Positions 25,224 to 39,034 of a stretch of DNA of 64,000 nt are shown piece by piece (within the stretch, counting starts at the first letter, position 1; each line of letters opens with the position of its first letter). The position numbers were made by a program, and so were the translations under genes. Under the pieces are notes generated by a model. It searched no databases. It was given only the letters and a program-made list of their open reading frames with translations, and had not been told where the DNA came from. Origin of the DNA: Adineta steineri (lineage: Eukaryota > Rotifera > Eurotatoria > Adinetida > Adinetidae); contig CAJNOI010000008.1 of the NCBI GenBank assembly GCA_905250115.1, positions 307,689 through 371,688 on the forward strand. Reading direction: 5' to 3'.

Positions 25224-28200
25224 ATGCCATCATCATTTTCATTTTTACTACATAGTCAAAGTAATAGCTCAAGTTCATCGTCAGAGAACGATTCAAAAAG
25301 TGATCAAAGTGACGTCGACGACGACAACGATATCAACGTTAAATATTATAAAAAGAGAACAATTCAAAACGATAACGATATGTTAGAATGTCCTTCAGAT
25401 CATGATGACAGTTGTAGTCAAATTGATGATGATGATCATGATGACGATGTTAATGAGAAGAAAAAAGGTCTTGTTACTTCTTCAAATAATACACGATCAG
25501 TTTTTTTAACCCGACAACCAACATTGTATGACGATAGTTGGCCAAAAAAACGTTCTATAGATGAAAATAAAATACAGAAAATAATTAATAATGGTGAAGC
25601 AACACTATTAGAAATAGAACGTAATAAAACATTATTCGAAGATTCCAAACAAGATCGATTAGTAAGTGTATTTATTTTAAGAATAGATGAGGATGTCAAT
25701 AATTAATAGCTTATTTTTATATAAGAACATATCAATATTTAAAACTAAATACTAGATGAGAAATGAAGTTTCAAAAAAAAGAAAGATTTTCTTTTTTTTT
25801 TCCTTTTTAATGCAACGAAATGATTTACATCGAAGCATTAATATGCTTTCAAGTTCACTTCATTGCCACATTTTTGTTCAGAGTATAGACCGATTAAATT
25901 TATGCTTTGAGTCATTGCCTTTCTTTTTACGACATAAATCAATACGTCTATTATTCCTTTTTTTTTCTTCTCTTCTGTCCTCTTTATAGTTTTCTTCCGA
26001 ACGAAATAAATCCAGTAGTGTAGCTGATAAGAAATACCAATCACATAAAATCCATTCAACACTACCAAGTGATTTTACAGCAACAACAATAACTGCACAG
26101 GAACTTCATTCTATATCCAATCTAGATAATATGAAGACAACATTACCTTTATCACAAACTAAAACAAATACATCTTCAATACGTGCATCAATAACAAATA
26201 AAGAGACCCAAGGTTCTCTTTCAAAAATTCCTATTCGAACAAATTCATCATCTCAATCAAGATCACGTAGTCCTAGATTGAAGGCATCAACAACAACAAC
26301 AACAGCTAGAAATCGGTTAGATAGTTGATTTTCTTAAAATATATTTTATCATATTATTTACTATAGACTTCTTCATTCACCGACAGCTTCATCAAAAATA
26401 CCTGTGCCAGTATCAACAACAACAACAACAACAAGTAAAGGTGCATTTCGTTTCTTTACTTCTGCTGATCGATCAGGAACATCAAAAACATCAGAAAAGC
26501 CATCAACAACAGATTCTATACAAGCTTTAAGTAAAACTACTACACAAGTTTCTCCATTTACTCCAATTACTCATCGTAAAACATATGCATCAACAGATAA
26601 AACAGTATCATCAGCTGGTAATACACCATCAGCTAAACATCAACGTATACCTTTAGCAGTTAGTGATGATGAAGAAGAAGAATCAGACACTAATAATCTT
26701 AAAGAAGATGATTTAAAAATAAAATTAAAAGAACAAAAACGATATGGAAAAAAAACAGGAGAACTATTAAATCAACTTCATGAAAATTATGAAGAATTAT
26801 TAGAAAAATATGCTCAAGCAGAAAATACAATTGATCAATTACGTTTTCAACCGAAGATTGTAGGTGATCGTACACCATCATCAAATGCATCCGAAGTATG
26901 ATATAAGATTCATTTCAAAACTATCATAATTTAATTTTTTTCAGGGTATAATGCATTTTATTCAACAACCTAAAATGAATGTATCAACTTTGAGATCAAG
27001 TGGAATTTATCATTCAACACCTGGTACTCCACTTTCATCTATAATGCGTGTACCTTCATCAGCAACAAGTGCAACAACGAATACACCAGCTCCAAAAAGT
27101 AATAATTTAATCTAATCTTTTGAGAATCGATTGTAATAAGTCAAATTAAATCCATCTAAAACTCATTTTGATACTACTTAATGTATTCACTTCAATCTAT
27201 TTCTACTTATAGAAATAGTTGATCGTATCCGAAAGCTTTAAAAAGAGCTCGCCAATATATTTGAAAGAAAGCTGATTTATTCCTGTTTTGATTGTCAAAG
27301 AAGAAATCGACTAGATATTCTTCTGAAGCAAAATTCTAACATATCGTTTGAATAAAAAGAGTCGATAATTGATATAGAATATTCCGATTGAAGTAAAGAT
27401 TTTTTCTATTCACCTGACCTTCAAACAGAAAGATTGAAAATAAAACAATGCTAATATATTCTACACTTAATGAGATGGTGAATAGAAAAGTTTTATGTTA
27501 CAAAAATGTTAGATAGATATTTTTCTAGTTGATTAATTTCAAGAAAAAAAAATCATTTGAATGTCTTTTTTTATTTTCATTTTAAAAATTTTAAAATATA
27601 TATATGTAAAAGTAGTGTTTCATTCATTGGTCGGTTTTCTTTTGAATATGGTGTGAAACCGGTGATGATTTAAAAACGAAAGAAATTTATTTTTTCATAT
27701 GTAGATATATATATTGCCCTACAAACAAAATCTCAAGAGTCAAATCGATTCAATCGAACTTTCTTTTTTTCTTTCTTTTATATAACGGCACGTTTAAATA
27801 GTAAAAAGAGAAACGGTGAACATACTTTTTCAACAAACCTTGATTTAATACAATACAGTAACGATTTTAACAGATTATTTATATATATATGAAACAGGTA
27901 TATAAATGATTAAGAAATAGTAAAGATAGAAGAAAGAATTTTTGTATAATTATTTTGTTAGATTTGGCTATATTTATTTTAAATGAAGTAGCACTTTTAT
28001 TGATCAAAACTACTACGAGTTTTTTTTTCTCTCTTTTACAATTAAGTTTAATTATGCGATAAGTCAGATATAAACATGTAAGTATGAAATTATAATTGAG
28101 ATTCTTGAAAGTACCTATTACCTCTTATAGACAGTTGCCCATAGTGACAGACAGGTGCCACGTATAAAGTGGTTGCTATGTTAGGCAGTATTAAATAAAC

Positions 28201-31200
28201 AGATAAATGTATAAGCTTTTTTTAACAAATTTTATTTTTCTTATTTCAATACTTAAATTTGTTTTTTATTACGCAGCATACATACTTCTACTAAAATATC
28301 TCATAGGTCTATATATATAATACTTTTTAATTTGATTTCATCTTAATCCTACGTTTCTGATAACTTCCTCTTATTATATCGAATATAACGAAATGTTCAA
28401 TAAGTCATCTTTTTCTTTTAAAAACGAATTATATAATCAGAATGAATTTAGTGAGCTGATATGAACTTATTTTTTCAGCGGAATCATATTCTTCATAGTT
28501 CAACGAAGTTTTTCTTCCATCGAAATTTGATAAGTGCCACAGAAATACTAACTCGCTTATATGTTCCTACTAATTGTTTATCGAATTCATAATTTTAAAA
28601 CTATGTATAGATAAAAAGAATTGAACATCTCGTTTTTTCTATTTATTTAATTAGGCGCATCACCAGCTAATTCGGGTACAATAGAATCGATCTTTTTCGA
28701 TGAATCTGTTCCACAAAATATCATTGTACAAGAATTAACAACACCAGAAACAGTTAAACTTGATTTACTTCATCAAACAAAATCGTTAGGTGGAAAAGTA
28801 AATAAATCATTGATTTTATAAAGAAAATTAAGTATTATAAGATTTTGTTTTTTGATATTTTATAGATGAAATCATTTATAACGTTAATGGATGCTAATCA
28901 ATTAAGTTTATCTGAACAAAAACAAGTTTATGATACTATTAAAGATGATTATGAAAAATTATTAAAAGTATTTGATCGATCAAAAAACGGTACTGATTTT
29001 AGTGATATTGATTTTGATGCGTAAGACAATCGAATCTTTCGTTTCTTATCGATTACGACTTTTTTTGTTTTTAGAGATTTAAATACGGAATTAGAAATGA
29101 TGAAACAATTATTAAAAGAAATTGTTACACGAATAACTGATAATTTACTTGGTAAATCAGGTAACGGTTTAGACAGTGATCGACAAAGTGGAAGTCAATC
29201 GGTAAAAATAAAGGAATTGATTTTTATTTTAAATATTCTATACAAAATTTAAATTATAGAGTCAAGTATCTGCTCGATCATCTATATGTAATCATGGTGA
29301 TCTTATGGATCAATATCATAAATTATTAGATGCTGTTAATACGGGAATTTCAGATAAAGAAAATGAAAAAAATTTATCACATACAAAATTACCCAATGGA
29401 TTAGAATCAACGAAAACAACGTAAAGAAAAAAATTTTATATCGGACTTTTTTACATATATTTTTTTCTTTTAAACAGAACTTCACCTCAATTAGAGATAT
29501 CCGGCCATTTGCCTCCAACAATGAAAAATCAAAAACAATATTTCTATCCATCTGGGGTATAACCAAGTTTGCTTTTGTCTAATTAATCGAAGAAAATATT
29601 TACTAGATGTATTTGAATAGATTTAAATATAAATACGAGCAATAGTCATAATTACTAGTATCGGAATTTTTAAAGAAGACTGGTGGAGGTTCAGTAGAAG
29701 ATAGTTCGGGGCACATGCCTATGCATGAGAAATACTTCGCCAAAGCACCATTCATAGCTAATTTTTCATACAAATTGTTTTTTTATTTATTTTGCTGTTT
29801 TTGTAGGTCATACTCTTCTCTTTCAAATGTTATAAAAGAAAATCTTCGAATTATTTTACATACTATTCTAAAAAATACCTATGAAACTACAGAAGTATTT
29901 TTCACGCATAGGCATGTGCCCCCAACTACCTACTATTAAATAGTGAAACCGGCAAGTCGCTATGACTTTCCATTCGAAAGCTCTAAGCTTTTCTTCGAAT
30001 GGCCTTCTTTAAAAATTCCGATGGTAGTTAGATAATTCACGAATGAAATCGATAGTCGACTTAAAAAGGAATGATTCCAACTGTTAGAGTTGATGTTAAA
30101 TATCAACCATTAGATGCCAAAGCGATTTCGGTTCGGTATCGAATTCATCTATCTAAGTCTTCTATTCATATAAAAGGCAGACAATAAATTCTTTTTCTTT
30201 TAAGTATGAAAAGATTTCCGACGATGAACAACAGCGAAGTCAAAGAACTACACCTATTCAATTAAAAAAAGCCATTGAATCGACTTCATATGATCTTGAA
30301 TACAATCCATTAACAGCAATTAATCATCATCATCAACCAATAGATGAAAGAGAAGCTCATATACATGATATGATATCTACAATAAAGAAAAAAAAATCTC
30401 CTCATCAACAAGAAATTCAAGAATATGATAATCTTGAAAATATAACGAAATCACAACGAAAACCTAAATCTGAAACACAACGAGTAAATGAACTTAATTC
30501 TTACAAAGATAATAAAATTCGTTTTTCATAATTCTTATAGAAAACGACGGATAATTATGGATCTGAACATGAATTGAGTCCAACATCTCTTTCTAATGGT
30601 ACACATGGTGCACATTATTCTACTAGATCAATGCGAACACGTACAAGTGATTACGATAGTGGACTTGGTACAAATAATACAACTAAATTAAGTCGTGATA
30701 GGTAATCTGATTATGTTTAATCAAACAAAAGGAAAATTCTTTTTCTTTTCTTTTCACTAGTAAATTAAATACAACTATGATGGATGAAAGTCATTATCAA
30801 TCAATTGATGAAGATAGACGACGATATACGGATGAAGAACGAGGTAATTCAACTACTACTCTAAGAAGAAAAGACAAGAAGACTTTAATTTATATACTTT
30901 GTTTTTTAAGAAACAATGTCAAGTGTATCATCATCACGTTCAAGTGGTTCCGGTGCAGTAAGCCCTGGAATTCCTTATAAGTAAGTTTTTTTTCTTTTTT
31001 TCTATAGCTTATCGTGAGTAATAATTTCGAACTAAAAAAAAAATAAAATAAAATCTAATAAAGTCAATCAACAAACGAAGAAAAAGAAAAGCAAAGAATT
31101 TTATTTTTTTTTCTCTACTCTTATTCTCTCCCGTCCTTCAACTATATTTACATCAAATTTATGATTACATTTGTACATTTCTTTTTCAAAGTAAATATAC

Positions 31201-32419
31201 AGAAAGATTCGACACTTTGTCATCATTGAAACCACTTAACGAAAGCTATCGTCGAAAACCTACCGGACAATCAGGTAGAAACAAAAATTCTTGTCTTTTA
31301 TCTAAATTCATTTTATTCTCATTTATAAAAAACAAACAGAATTTTATCCATCAGATAACGAAGCATACATGAGTGATTCATTTGATCGAATTCCACAATT
31401 ATCATCACATAAAAGAAAACCTCGTGATGGTCATCCGAGTTTAAAATCACCACAGGTTAATTCTCATCAATCACGTTCAACAACTTTTGATCGAAGTATG
31501 TCAACAGAAAGTATTGGCGCACATAATTATACAAGCAGTTTACATCGACCACAAACAGCACCACAAGATACATCAAAAATAGATCATCATCATCATCAAC
31601 AACAACATAAAACGGGTAGAAAATATCAAACTGGTTTTGTTCATCGACAAATAACAGCATCATCATCAGCAAATCCGGAAAAAATGTATAGAAGTGCATG
31701 TTATATCGATGAACCACATACACATCGACGATCACAAGACAAACTTGATCAAAATCAACGACAGTATAATACACAAACCAATAATCTTTATTTAGATCCT
31801 CATACAGGCACTGTTTAGTAAGTAAAAATTAATTACTATGATAAAAAATTCAATATTCTATTTAAATAGTCGATATGTACCTAATAAAAATCAAACTTCA
31901 ACAGTAACATATTATCAACCAGCTTCTCAACCGAATTCATCTACCAAACTATATAAATGTGCTGATTGTGGTAGTATGACGACATATCAACATCGGTTTG
32001 TATTCAACTTGATCTATAAAAAATACTGAAATCTCTCTATTTCATTCTAGTCATCATATACATTCAACTGCAAGACGAATTTCAACTGATATAGACGATC
32101 CTGGTTATGAAAGTGGAAACAGGTACATATAGAATTAAATATAAAAATTATTCTATTTAAATTATTTAAGAAAAATCATTCGACATCGTCATTATATTGA
32201 CGTAACATCTTCTGATAGTGATTCAGAAGAAGTAAGTTATATGAGTATTAAATCTAATAGAAATGATTATATTTTATTTTTTTTATTAAGAATCCAACTG
32301 AATATGATCTGAATGTATTAAACGAAGCTTGTGAACGAGCAAAAAAAGTACAGCATCGTTCACAAACTTTATCTAGACATATTAATCGTCAATTAAACCT
32401 TATTTTAGCTACTATTTAA
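25224..32419 (+). CDS. AKNA-like centrosomal protein
   Basis: Nineteen exons: 25224-25661, 25990-26315, 26367-26895, 26945-27098, 28655-28797, 28866-29020, 29075-29201, 29260-29420, 29478-29556, 30205-30483, 30541-30701, 30761-30843, 30911-30980, 31192-31274, 31340-31817, 31870-31995, 32051-32122, 32171-32231, 32291-32419; 1217 residues. The best clue is the coiled coil at residues about 387-415 with EELLEKYAQAENTIDQLR, matching the AKNA-domain signature YAxAENTIDxLR. A second helical stretch (SFITLMDANQLSLSEQK...EMMKQLLKEI) follows. The rest is Ser/Thr/Asp-rich and disordered, with an SRSRSP motif near residue 245 and, close to the C-terminus, CADCGS...HRHHIH, a possible small zinc site. AKNA in vertebrates organises microtubules at subdistal appendages of the centriole. 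The whole-gene model is well supported; the family name rests mainly on the one coiled coil. Confidence 0.68.
27099..28654 (+). other. Long AKNA-like intron 4 with possible alternative end
   Basis: This 1556-bp intron is much longer than most introns here. If it is not spliced, the frame adds only four codons before a TAA at 27112-27114. AATAAA-type signals follow (for example in GAAAATAAAACAATG at about 27435), so a short isoform ending just past the AKNA domain is possible (inference). No transposon ends or coding exon were recognised inside. Confidence 0.35.
29652..30030. mobile_element. Fold-back element in AKNA-like intron 9
   Basis: ATCGGAATTTTTAAAGAAG at 29660-29678 is repeated exactly in reverse complement at 30004-30022; with three mismatches the arms extend to about 27 bp. 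A second, inner inverted pair lies at 29708-29738 and 29892-29922 (GGGGCACATGCCTATGC and its complement, about 31 bp with few mismatches). The 648-bp host intron is ten times the usual size. No transposase frame is present. Nested inverted repeats of this kind mark a non-autonomous fold-back or MITE unit. Confidence 0.75.
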
Positions 32420-33504
32420 AAAGCAAAAAAACAAAACAAAACGAAGAAAAAATAATCTAAAAAGGAAAAAAAGAAAAATATTTGTTTTCTTCCTTTTTTA
32501 ATTTATATAATCTCATCATTCTTGTAATGACGATAGATAGCAACTAGATCTATTTGAAGTATTTTTTTTTCTCTTTCATTTTTATTCTTTCTAATTAAAC
32601 AAAAATAATTTCATAAATTAAAGAATAAATATTTATAGAATATATATATACATATTATTTCGATTCTATCAGACATTATTAAGTGTTATATTTGTATTTG
32701 CTTTCAAGATGTAAGAAGAAGAAGAAAAAAAAGAAATTTTATTTGATTTTATGTGCACATGTTTTGAATGGTAAATATGGTTTCTTCTATAACATTTTCT
32801 ACATATGTATAGAAAATAACGGTGAACACAATTTCGTTTTTCATATCAAAGTAGTATATGACATCGAATGTTTTTATTGCTTCAATAATGAAATCAAATC
32901 TCTTGAGATTTTTATCATAAATTCAAAAAAAGGATATGGGTGAAGCAGACATGCTTTTTAAACGAATTGAAAGTTTAAAATTGACCTGCTTTTCAAACAA
33001 GAACATGAATTCTTTCGTTGTTATCACTTTCAATCATCTCATCTTTATGATACTGTCTTATATTGACCATGCGAAACAAATTCTTGTCGACTCGTTTCAA
33101 TGTATTCTTTTAATACAGGAGAAAGACAAATAGAAATTATCTTGATAAGACATGAGATGTACAAATTTAACAGTAAGTCTTTGTCGAGAGTATATATTTA
33201 TGACGACATATTATCTTGATAAATTAAAATATCATAAAAGTAAATCTAACATATTTCGAATATGATGATATTTTTTAAGAATTATTTGTGGGATACAGAA
33301 AACAAAGGAACAAAGGCATACACTTAAGCCTCCTTATTTACAATTATTTTGTGCCCTCTACCGCACGTATTTATTTCATCCAATGATGATAATAAATGCT
33401 ATGTTCTTTGTTCGTTTAAATGTCGTTTTCGGTCGTTATCTATGTTATAGTCAGTTCAATCAAATTTAACCTTTAAATCACTTCCTTTCACAATCGTTAA
33501 CAAA
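32420..33504. other. Intergenic AT-rich region
   Basis: About 1.1 kb between the AKNA-like stop and the next start codon. The first 250 bp is A-rich and probably 3' UTR. Open frames at 32683-33133 show no motif or codon bias and look like chance. Nothing else recognised. Confidence 0.55.
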
Positions 33505-34840
33505 ATGTCAAAACGTCATCTTTCTGTTCAAAATAAAGGAGCGGAACATGAACAACAACAACAATCATCATCTGTTCTAACACGTTTATCATCGAAACGT
33601 GCTAATACTAATGAATCAAATTCAACAAAAAAACCCAAAATTGAAGAAAAATATGTTGATAAAGAAAATATACCAAAACGTCAAACACGTCAAAGTACGA
33701 AAACAAAAGTACCAGAACGTTTACCATCACCACCACCGCCACCACCACCACCAGTACTATCACCAGTAAAAATCATCGAACCAGTACTTGATAACACTAC
33801 TGATGATAGCGATGTTGATGAACTGGAAGTCGTTAGCGACAACGAAGAAGAACAACGACAAGCAGCTGATGATAATGGTAAAGATCATCCAACAAATAAA
33901 CAATATGTTATTTATGAAAATGCTGGTCCTAAAAATGAACCATTTATAATATCTAAAACAGCTCGTTTTTGGAATCAAAAATATCGTAAAGTTCTTCGTC
34001 ATGTTAATCCAGATGCATTTGGAATGTATATTCATAATGATTTTAGTTGTTATGGTGAATTAGAAGTTGTTGAAAATTGTCTTCTTGATATAACAAAAGC
34101 TATTTTTATTGTTCAACAAGGTATTTTAGCAAGATTAAATCATGTACGTAAACCAGCTGATAAAATAAATTACGTTCTTGGATTTCGTCGTATTGAAGCA
34201 TTAAGTATTTTACTTGATTATACAGATGGAATTAGTGGTATTGATGATGGAGAACGTTTTGGTGAAATTATGCGTGTTATTGGTGCTTGTTATGTTACAA
34301 TTCTTCGTGGTTTATTACCACAGATCATGTTCAAGAAAGTTGAAAATACCGATAAAAATTTATTAAAAAAATTAAATACAGTTTCAAAACAAATACCAAA
34401 TTTTAAACAAGTTTTAGAACGAGCACTTGTTGTTGGTTATAATTTTTTAACAATTGGCGATGTTTGTAGCGCTTATACAAATATTCTTCAAGTATGTTGA
34501 AAAAACTTTCATCATTTTAAAACATAAAAATATTTTCTTTTTTTAGACTGTTTATTGTAATTGGGTTTTTATTATGGAAAAAACTTCAATTGATTTCAAG
34601 AAAAAACCAGCCGATTTCGATCAAGATCTTTGGAATGCATTGAAACATGCAGCTTCAATTGATAAAGATGAAATTGACTGTGGTGATACAGAAACATTCG
34701 ATTTTATGAAAGAATTACGTTCATACAAAGGACAATATGGTTTAGGTGGTGATGCACATGATTTAAGCAAATGGACACGTAGTGACCGAGCTGCTTATTC
34801 ATTAGATCGCTTCAATACTTTAGATAGTCTTTGGTTTTAA
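33505..34840 (+). CDS. Unrecognised nuclear-type protein with KEN box
   Basis: Two exons, 33505-34491 and 34547-34840; 426 residues. I do not recognise the family. The first 120 residues are disordered: a lysine/arginine-rich stretch (KKPKIEE, KRQTRQSTKTK) that could be a nuclear localisation signal, a KEN box in VDKENIPKRQ, a run of nine prolines and an acidic segment. From residue about 130 the sequence is globular and helical, with VIYENAGPKNEPF, FWNQKYRKVLRHV, LGFRRIEALSILLDY, RVIGACYVTILRGLLPQI and, at the C-terminus, YGLGGDAHDLSKWTRSDRAA. The KEN box plus proline context is what APC/C substrates carry, so cell-cycle turnover is possible (inference). Coding status is well supported by length, composition and the clean intron. 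Confidence 0.8.
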
Positions 34841-37800
34841 AAACAAAATTTAAATATTTTATCTTATGTTGTACATGTAGATGTGTCATAATACTTTTTT
34901 GCGTCTATTTTATATTTTTTTGTATATACATATATTCATGATTTGCTAATTTGTATTTCATATTTGAAAGAAGAAATATAGAAGAGAAAAATGAAATTTA
35001 TTATTTAATATATATATATATATATACGAAAGTGTTGGTTTATGTAATCAATTCATCCGATAATTTGAGTGTTTTTTTTTTCTCGTTCGTACATTTATGC
35101 ATAGAGTACTCAACAGTGTGTCAATATATTAGAATATATTATATGTATATCTAAGCTTTGAACGAACTTTTTCAAGGTATTGTGAACGAAAAATGACAAT
35201 AGTTTAGTTTAGTTTTTTTGGTATGCATACAGTGAATGATTAAAGTGTTTCACTGAGTAGCCTCTAGAAGTAGGTAAGATTATGTGTATTGACCAATAAT
35301 GTTATTGTTTTCTATTTCATTCATTTATTCATGATCATGTTAGATCTGATATTTAAAATTTATTTTCATTTGAAGAATGAACAAATTTTTATAAGATTTC
35401 TGTCTACTATTCATATTTACTTATGAACATCAGTTATTTTATACGAACAATGAGAATGTTATATTTTTGCATATAAAGTATTGCTTTCAAAATCTTAGTT
35501 ATCTCAAATTTCAAATTACCAATCAATTAATATTCTTGTTTCATATAGATAAATATTGTTTTTCTCTCTAGCACATGTCATTGTAAATGATTTTGTTCCC
35601 TTTACTAATAATCTAACATTGAATTACATAGAACAAAAAAGATGTAACAATAACAACCCATACATATGTATATAAAGAAAATGCAAGTTCTGTCCCTGAG
35701 TTAAAGCTGTCATTTGTTACACCAAGATCGTTTATTATTTTCTTCCAACATATTTGACTTCTTCTCTTTTTACTTCAGTTTCAGATAACACATCTTTGTT
35801 GTCTCTTCAACTTCTTACACTTATATTGCATTTGTTTGGTAAGTCAAAAAAAAGAAAAAAAGAACGAAGAAATGATAAAACAAAAAATAATCTTAAGAAT
35901 ATTAAAATATGCATATCCCCCCGTCCCATATAATCTTACCTTATGTTAATAGATATAAAATATTTTGAAAAACAAAAAAAAGAATTTTCACACGTCTTTC
36001 TTTACTTTTATGTTCGAGTATAGACATAAACAATAACAACCATAATAATACCTCTTTTCTTTATTAATTTGTTATTTTTAGTATCAACAATACAACAAGA
36101 AGAAACATTCATTTGTCTATATTTGAATAAACTAACATCTTCTTGCTAAGAAGACAGAGAGAGAGCAAAAAAAAGGTATATATATTACATTTATATAGTT
36201 TTTGTTTAAAAGAGAAACACAGAGAGAGAGAGAGAGAAGACAAGTAAAATAACATGTGTATATAATTTATACCAAATGTGCTTTGATATTATTGATTGAT
36301 TTTTGTTTTTGAACTCGTCACATCATTTATTGATTTTTTTTTCAATTTATCTATGTCTAGGTCCTCCTTTTCCAATATCCTTTTATTAACAATTTGAGTC
36401 GGTCAATTGAACTGTAAAAAACTAAAGCAAACCTTAAATTTACTGTAATACATTGAGATAGAAGACTAACCAAATATATATAATCGTTTATGATGGTTGT
36501 CTACCATCTATACAACAATGTCAGTCATATAGATATACTCATATATTAAATTTTATGTTTTTATTTTTTCTTCTTCTTCTTCTTCTTCTTCTTTCTTGGC
36601 CTTTTACAACCATCAAAATATATATATTCTTTTCGTAAGTAGTAGCTTTTCAAATGACTCTCAAGTCAATTATTGTTTTTATTTCTAACGAGAGAATGTC
36701 ACATTAATGCATAGTGTATTTTTCTTGTTTGTATTTCGGCAGTCACTATCAATTAAAAAGGCTTTTTTCTAACCATGTTTTCTAATGCTTATATAGTTTT
36801 ATATGTATTCATTAATTTTTTACTTTCTTCATCATTCCTTTTTTTTTCTTCTTCTTCTTATTCATACACATTCGAGTAAGTTTTAATACAGAAAGCAGAG
36901 TGGTCACCGACACTATGAAATATAATATTAGGCTAATATATAATGAGATCGATGAGTGATGATCATTCACACATATGCAAAAAAGTCGTACATCAAATGA
37001 GAGCATACAGACTTATTCTCAATGACAAGTACAAGCGCGCATGCGCACTTATACTGTCAAAAGAAACAAAAGAAAGAGTATAGGAATAGTGAACCGATGA
37101 CGAATTATTGTTTTAATTCTTACCGCAAAATTTTTTACATTCTTTTCTTTCTTTTCTGCCATTGTTTCATTATAAGTGTCCTATATTGGACATATATAAG
37201 TCAGATTTACTTAACTGGAAGCGTTTGTATTGAATCGATCGGGAGAGAGAGAGAGAAAGAGACACAGAGAGAGAATCTCTATATATGTGATTGACCAAGT
37301 AGAAAAAATAAATGTATGTGTATGTTACCTGAACTGGAACAACAACCATTTCGACTAAATACAAGCGAAGTGGTGTAACACAAAGATAAACATATTGCTT
37401 GGTCACACAATCGCTGCATTCACCTGTAGGTATACTCTTATTTTTCAAGTGGGAAGAGAGAGCGAGAAGAAGAGACCCTTGGGTAGTTGAGCTGCTTAGC
37501 AGCATAATAGAAGCGAACAGGAGAGAGAGAGAGAGGGAGAGTGAGAAAAGAAGAAGACAGAGAAGAGAAGAGAAAGAAAAAGAAACAGACATGACTAGTA
37601 ACAATCAACATCTTGAGAGTCACCTATCAGTTGGTTAGTTAAGATAGACAGACAAAATGCATATGTCAATATATATATAAATAAATGAAAAATAGTGAAG
37701 AACTCTTCAAATATTGAATTTTTATATTAATAGTATGTATTGAAGGACATTTCCTTGTTTAGAAAATCATTATCTTTTTTATACATTTCATCTCGTATGC

Positions 37801-38648
37801 TTAGGAATCTTAAGATTTATTCTTAAAACTACTAAACTGATTACGCACATATCTTTGTTTTCTTTTTCTCTTCATTCTTTTTTTTATTATCGCGGTTATC
37901 TCATTTCTTTTTATTACGCCTGCACGAATAATTTCAACTATTTAAAGAGAAAAAAATAACCACACTACCACAAAAAAAGACACGTATACTCGTTCGCATC
38001 TTGTACTTCGTTTTTCTTTTGGATAGTTTTTCTTGTATCTGTGTGCGTGTTTTTTTTTCTACTTTATATTAAATAATAGAATATAGAGAATAGTCTATTA
38101 ATATTACTCATATGGCTATTTAAGTTTTTAACTAACGAATAGAAAAAAGGTGAGGTAAGCAAGTTATATATATATATATGATTATGTATTTAGTAAAAAA
38201 TAATATTTCCCATAATATTCACAAGCCTAAAAGTGTGCACAACCGTTACGATAATAATACAATATATATATATATATATATATGAAGACGATAAAATACA
38301 TATGCGCTATTTAGTATTTGTTCTTTCCCATCATTGTGTACCCGCACAGATGAATGAATGTGTAAATTCTAATTGCTAACCATCGCGAACACCCACCGCA
38401 TACCTTCTACCTTTTCTTTCTCTTTCTCTTTCTTCAATCTCGTCCACCCCCACCATCTTCTCCTCATCTTGTTGTGTATATGTGTGTGCTCTTCACTTTT
38501 TGTAGCAATCGTCATATCAACGAAAGCGAGAGAGAAAACGAGAGGAATGTTGAAGAGAAGTATACAATTAGATGTATGACGAGCCAAATAAGAGAAGGAA
38601 GAAAGAAAAGAAGCGTCCACTGATTATTCATGCTTTTCTCTTTCTCTG

Positions 38649-38692
<44 letters not shown>

Positions 38693-39034
38693 GTTTTTTT
38701 TTAAATAAGGCCTTATAAACGAATGAGACGAACAAGAGGGTGAATAAGCATAAAGAGTCTCGTTTTTTGTCTTTCGCATCGATCACATATATACACGTCG
38801 AGAGGAGATCGCGAGACAAACATAGTTAAATATCATATGAATTCACTCATGTGTATCAATGAGAGTTGTATATAGTGAAAAATGAATAAGATAAAGTATA
38901 TTTAAAGAACCTTGAGTTGACCTCTTTTGAACATTTAGACATATTCATTGATTTCTATCAACATTTATTCTTCTGGTCTTTTATATATTTATTTCTTCTT
39001 CTCATCATTAAATATAAATTAAAAAGATCAAATT
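34841..39034. other. Gene-free region upstream of the intermediate filament gene, rich in simple repeats
   Basis: 4.2 kb with no recognisable coding exon. It holds several microsatellites: (AT)n at about 35000-35025, 38163-38179 and 38259-38283, (CTT)n at about 36570-36592, (GA)n around 36221-36240, 37241-37275 and 37520-37550, and a (TC)n run at 38641-38690. Open frames near 37022-37640 are artefacts of these repeats. Some of this stretch may hold non-coding 5' exons of the filament gene. Confidence 0.55.
38641..38690. repeat. (TC)n microsatellite
   Basis: An almost pure TC dinucleotide tract of about 50 bp, beginning with TCTCTGTC variants. It lies about 350 bp upstream of the filament protein start codon. 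Confidence 0.9.

Noticed and set aside
24952..25386. 144-codon plus-strand frame overlapping the start of the AKNA-like gene
   Set aside because: Runs in a different frame from the Ser/Asp-rich exon 1 and shows no coding character; the exon 1 frame joins the downstream exons.
31457..31774. 105-codon minus-strand frame
   Set aside because: It is the shadow of exon 15 of the AKNA-like gene, kept open by CAT/ATG-rich codons on the opposite strand.
37022..37638. Several overlapping frames on both strands
   Set aside because: They are created by GA/CT microsatellites, which are open in many frames.
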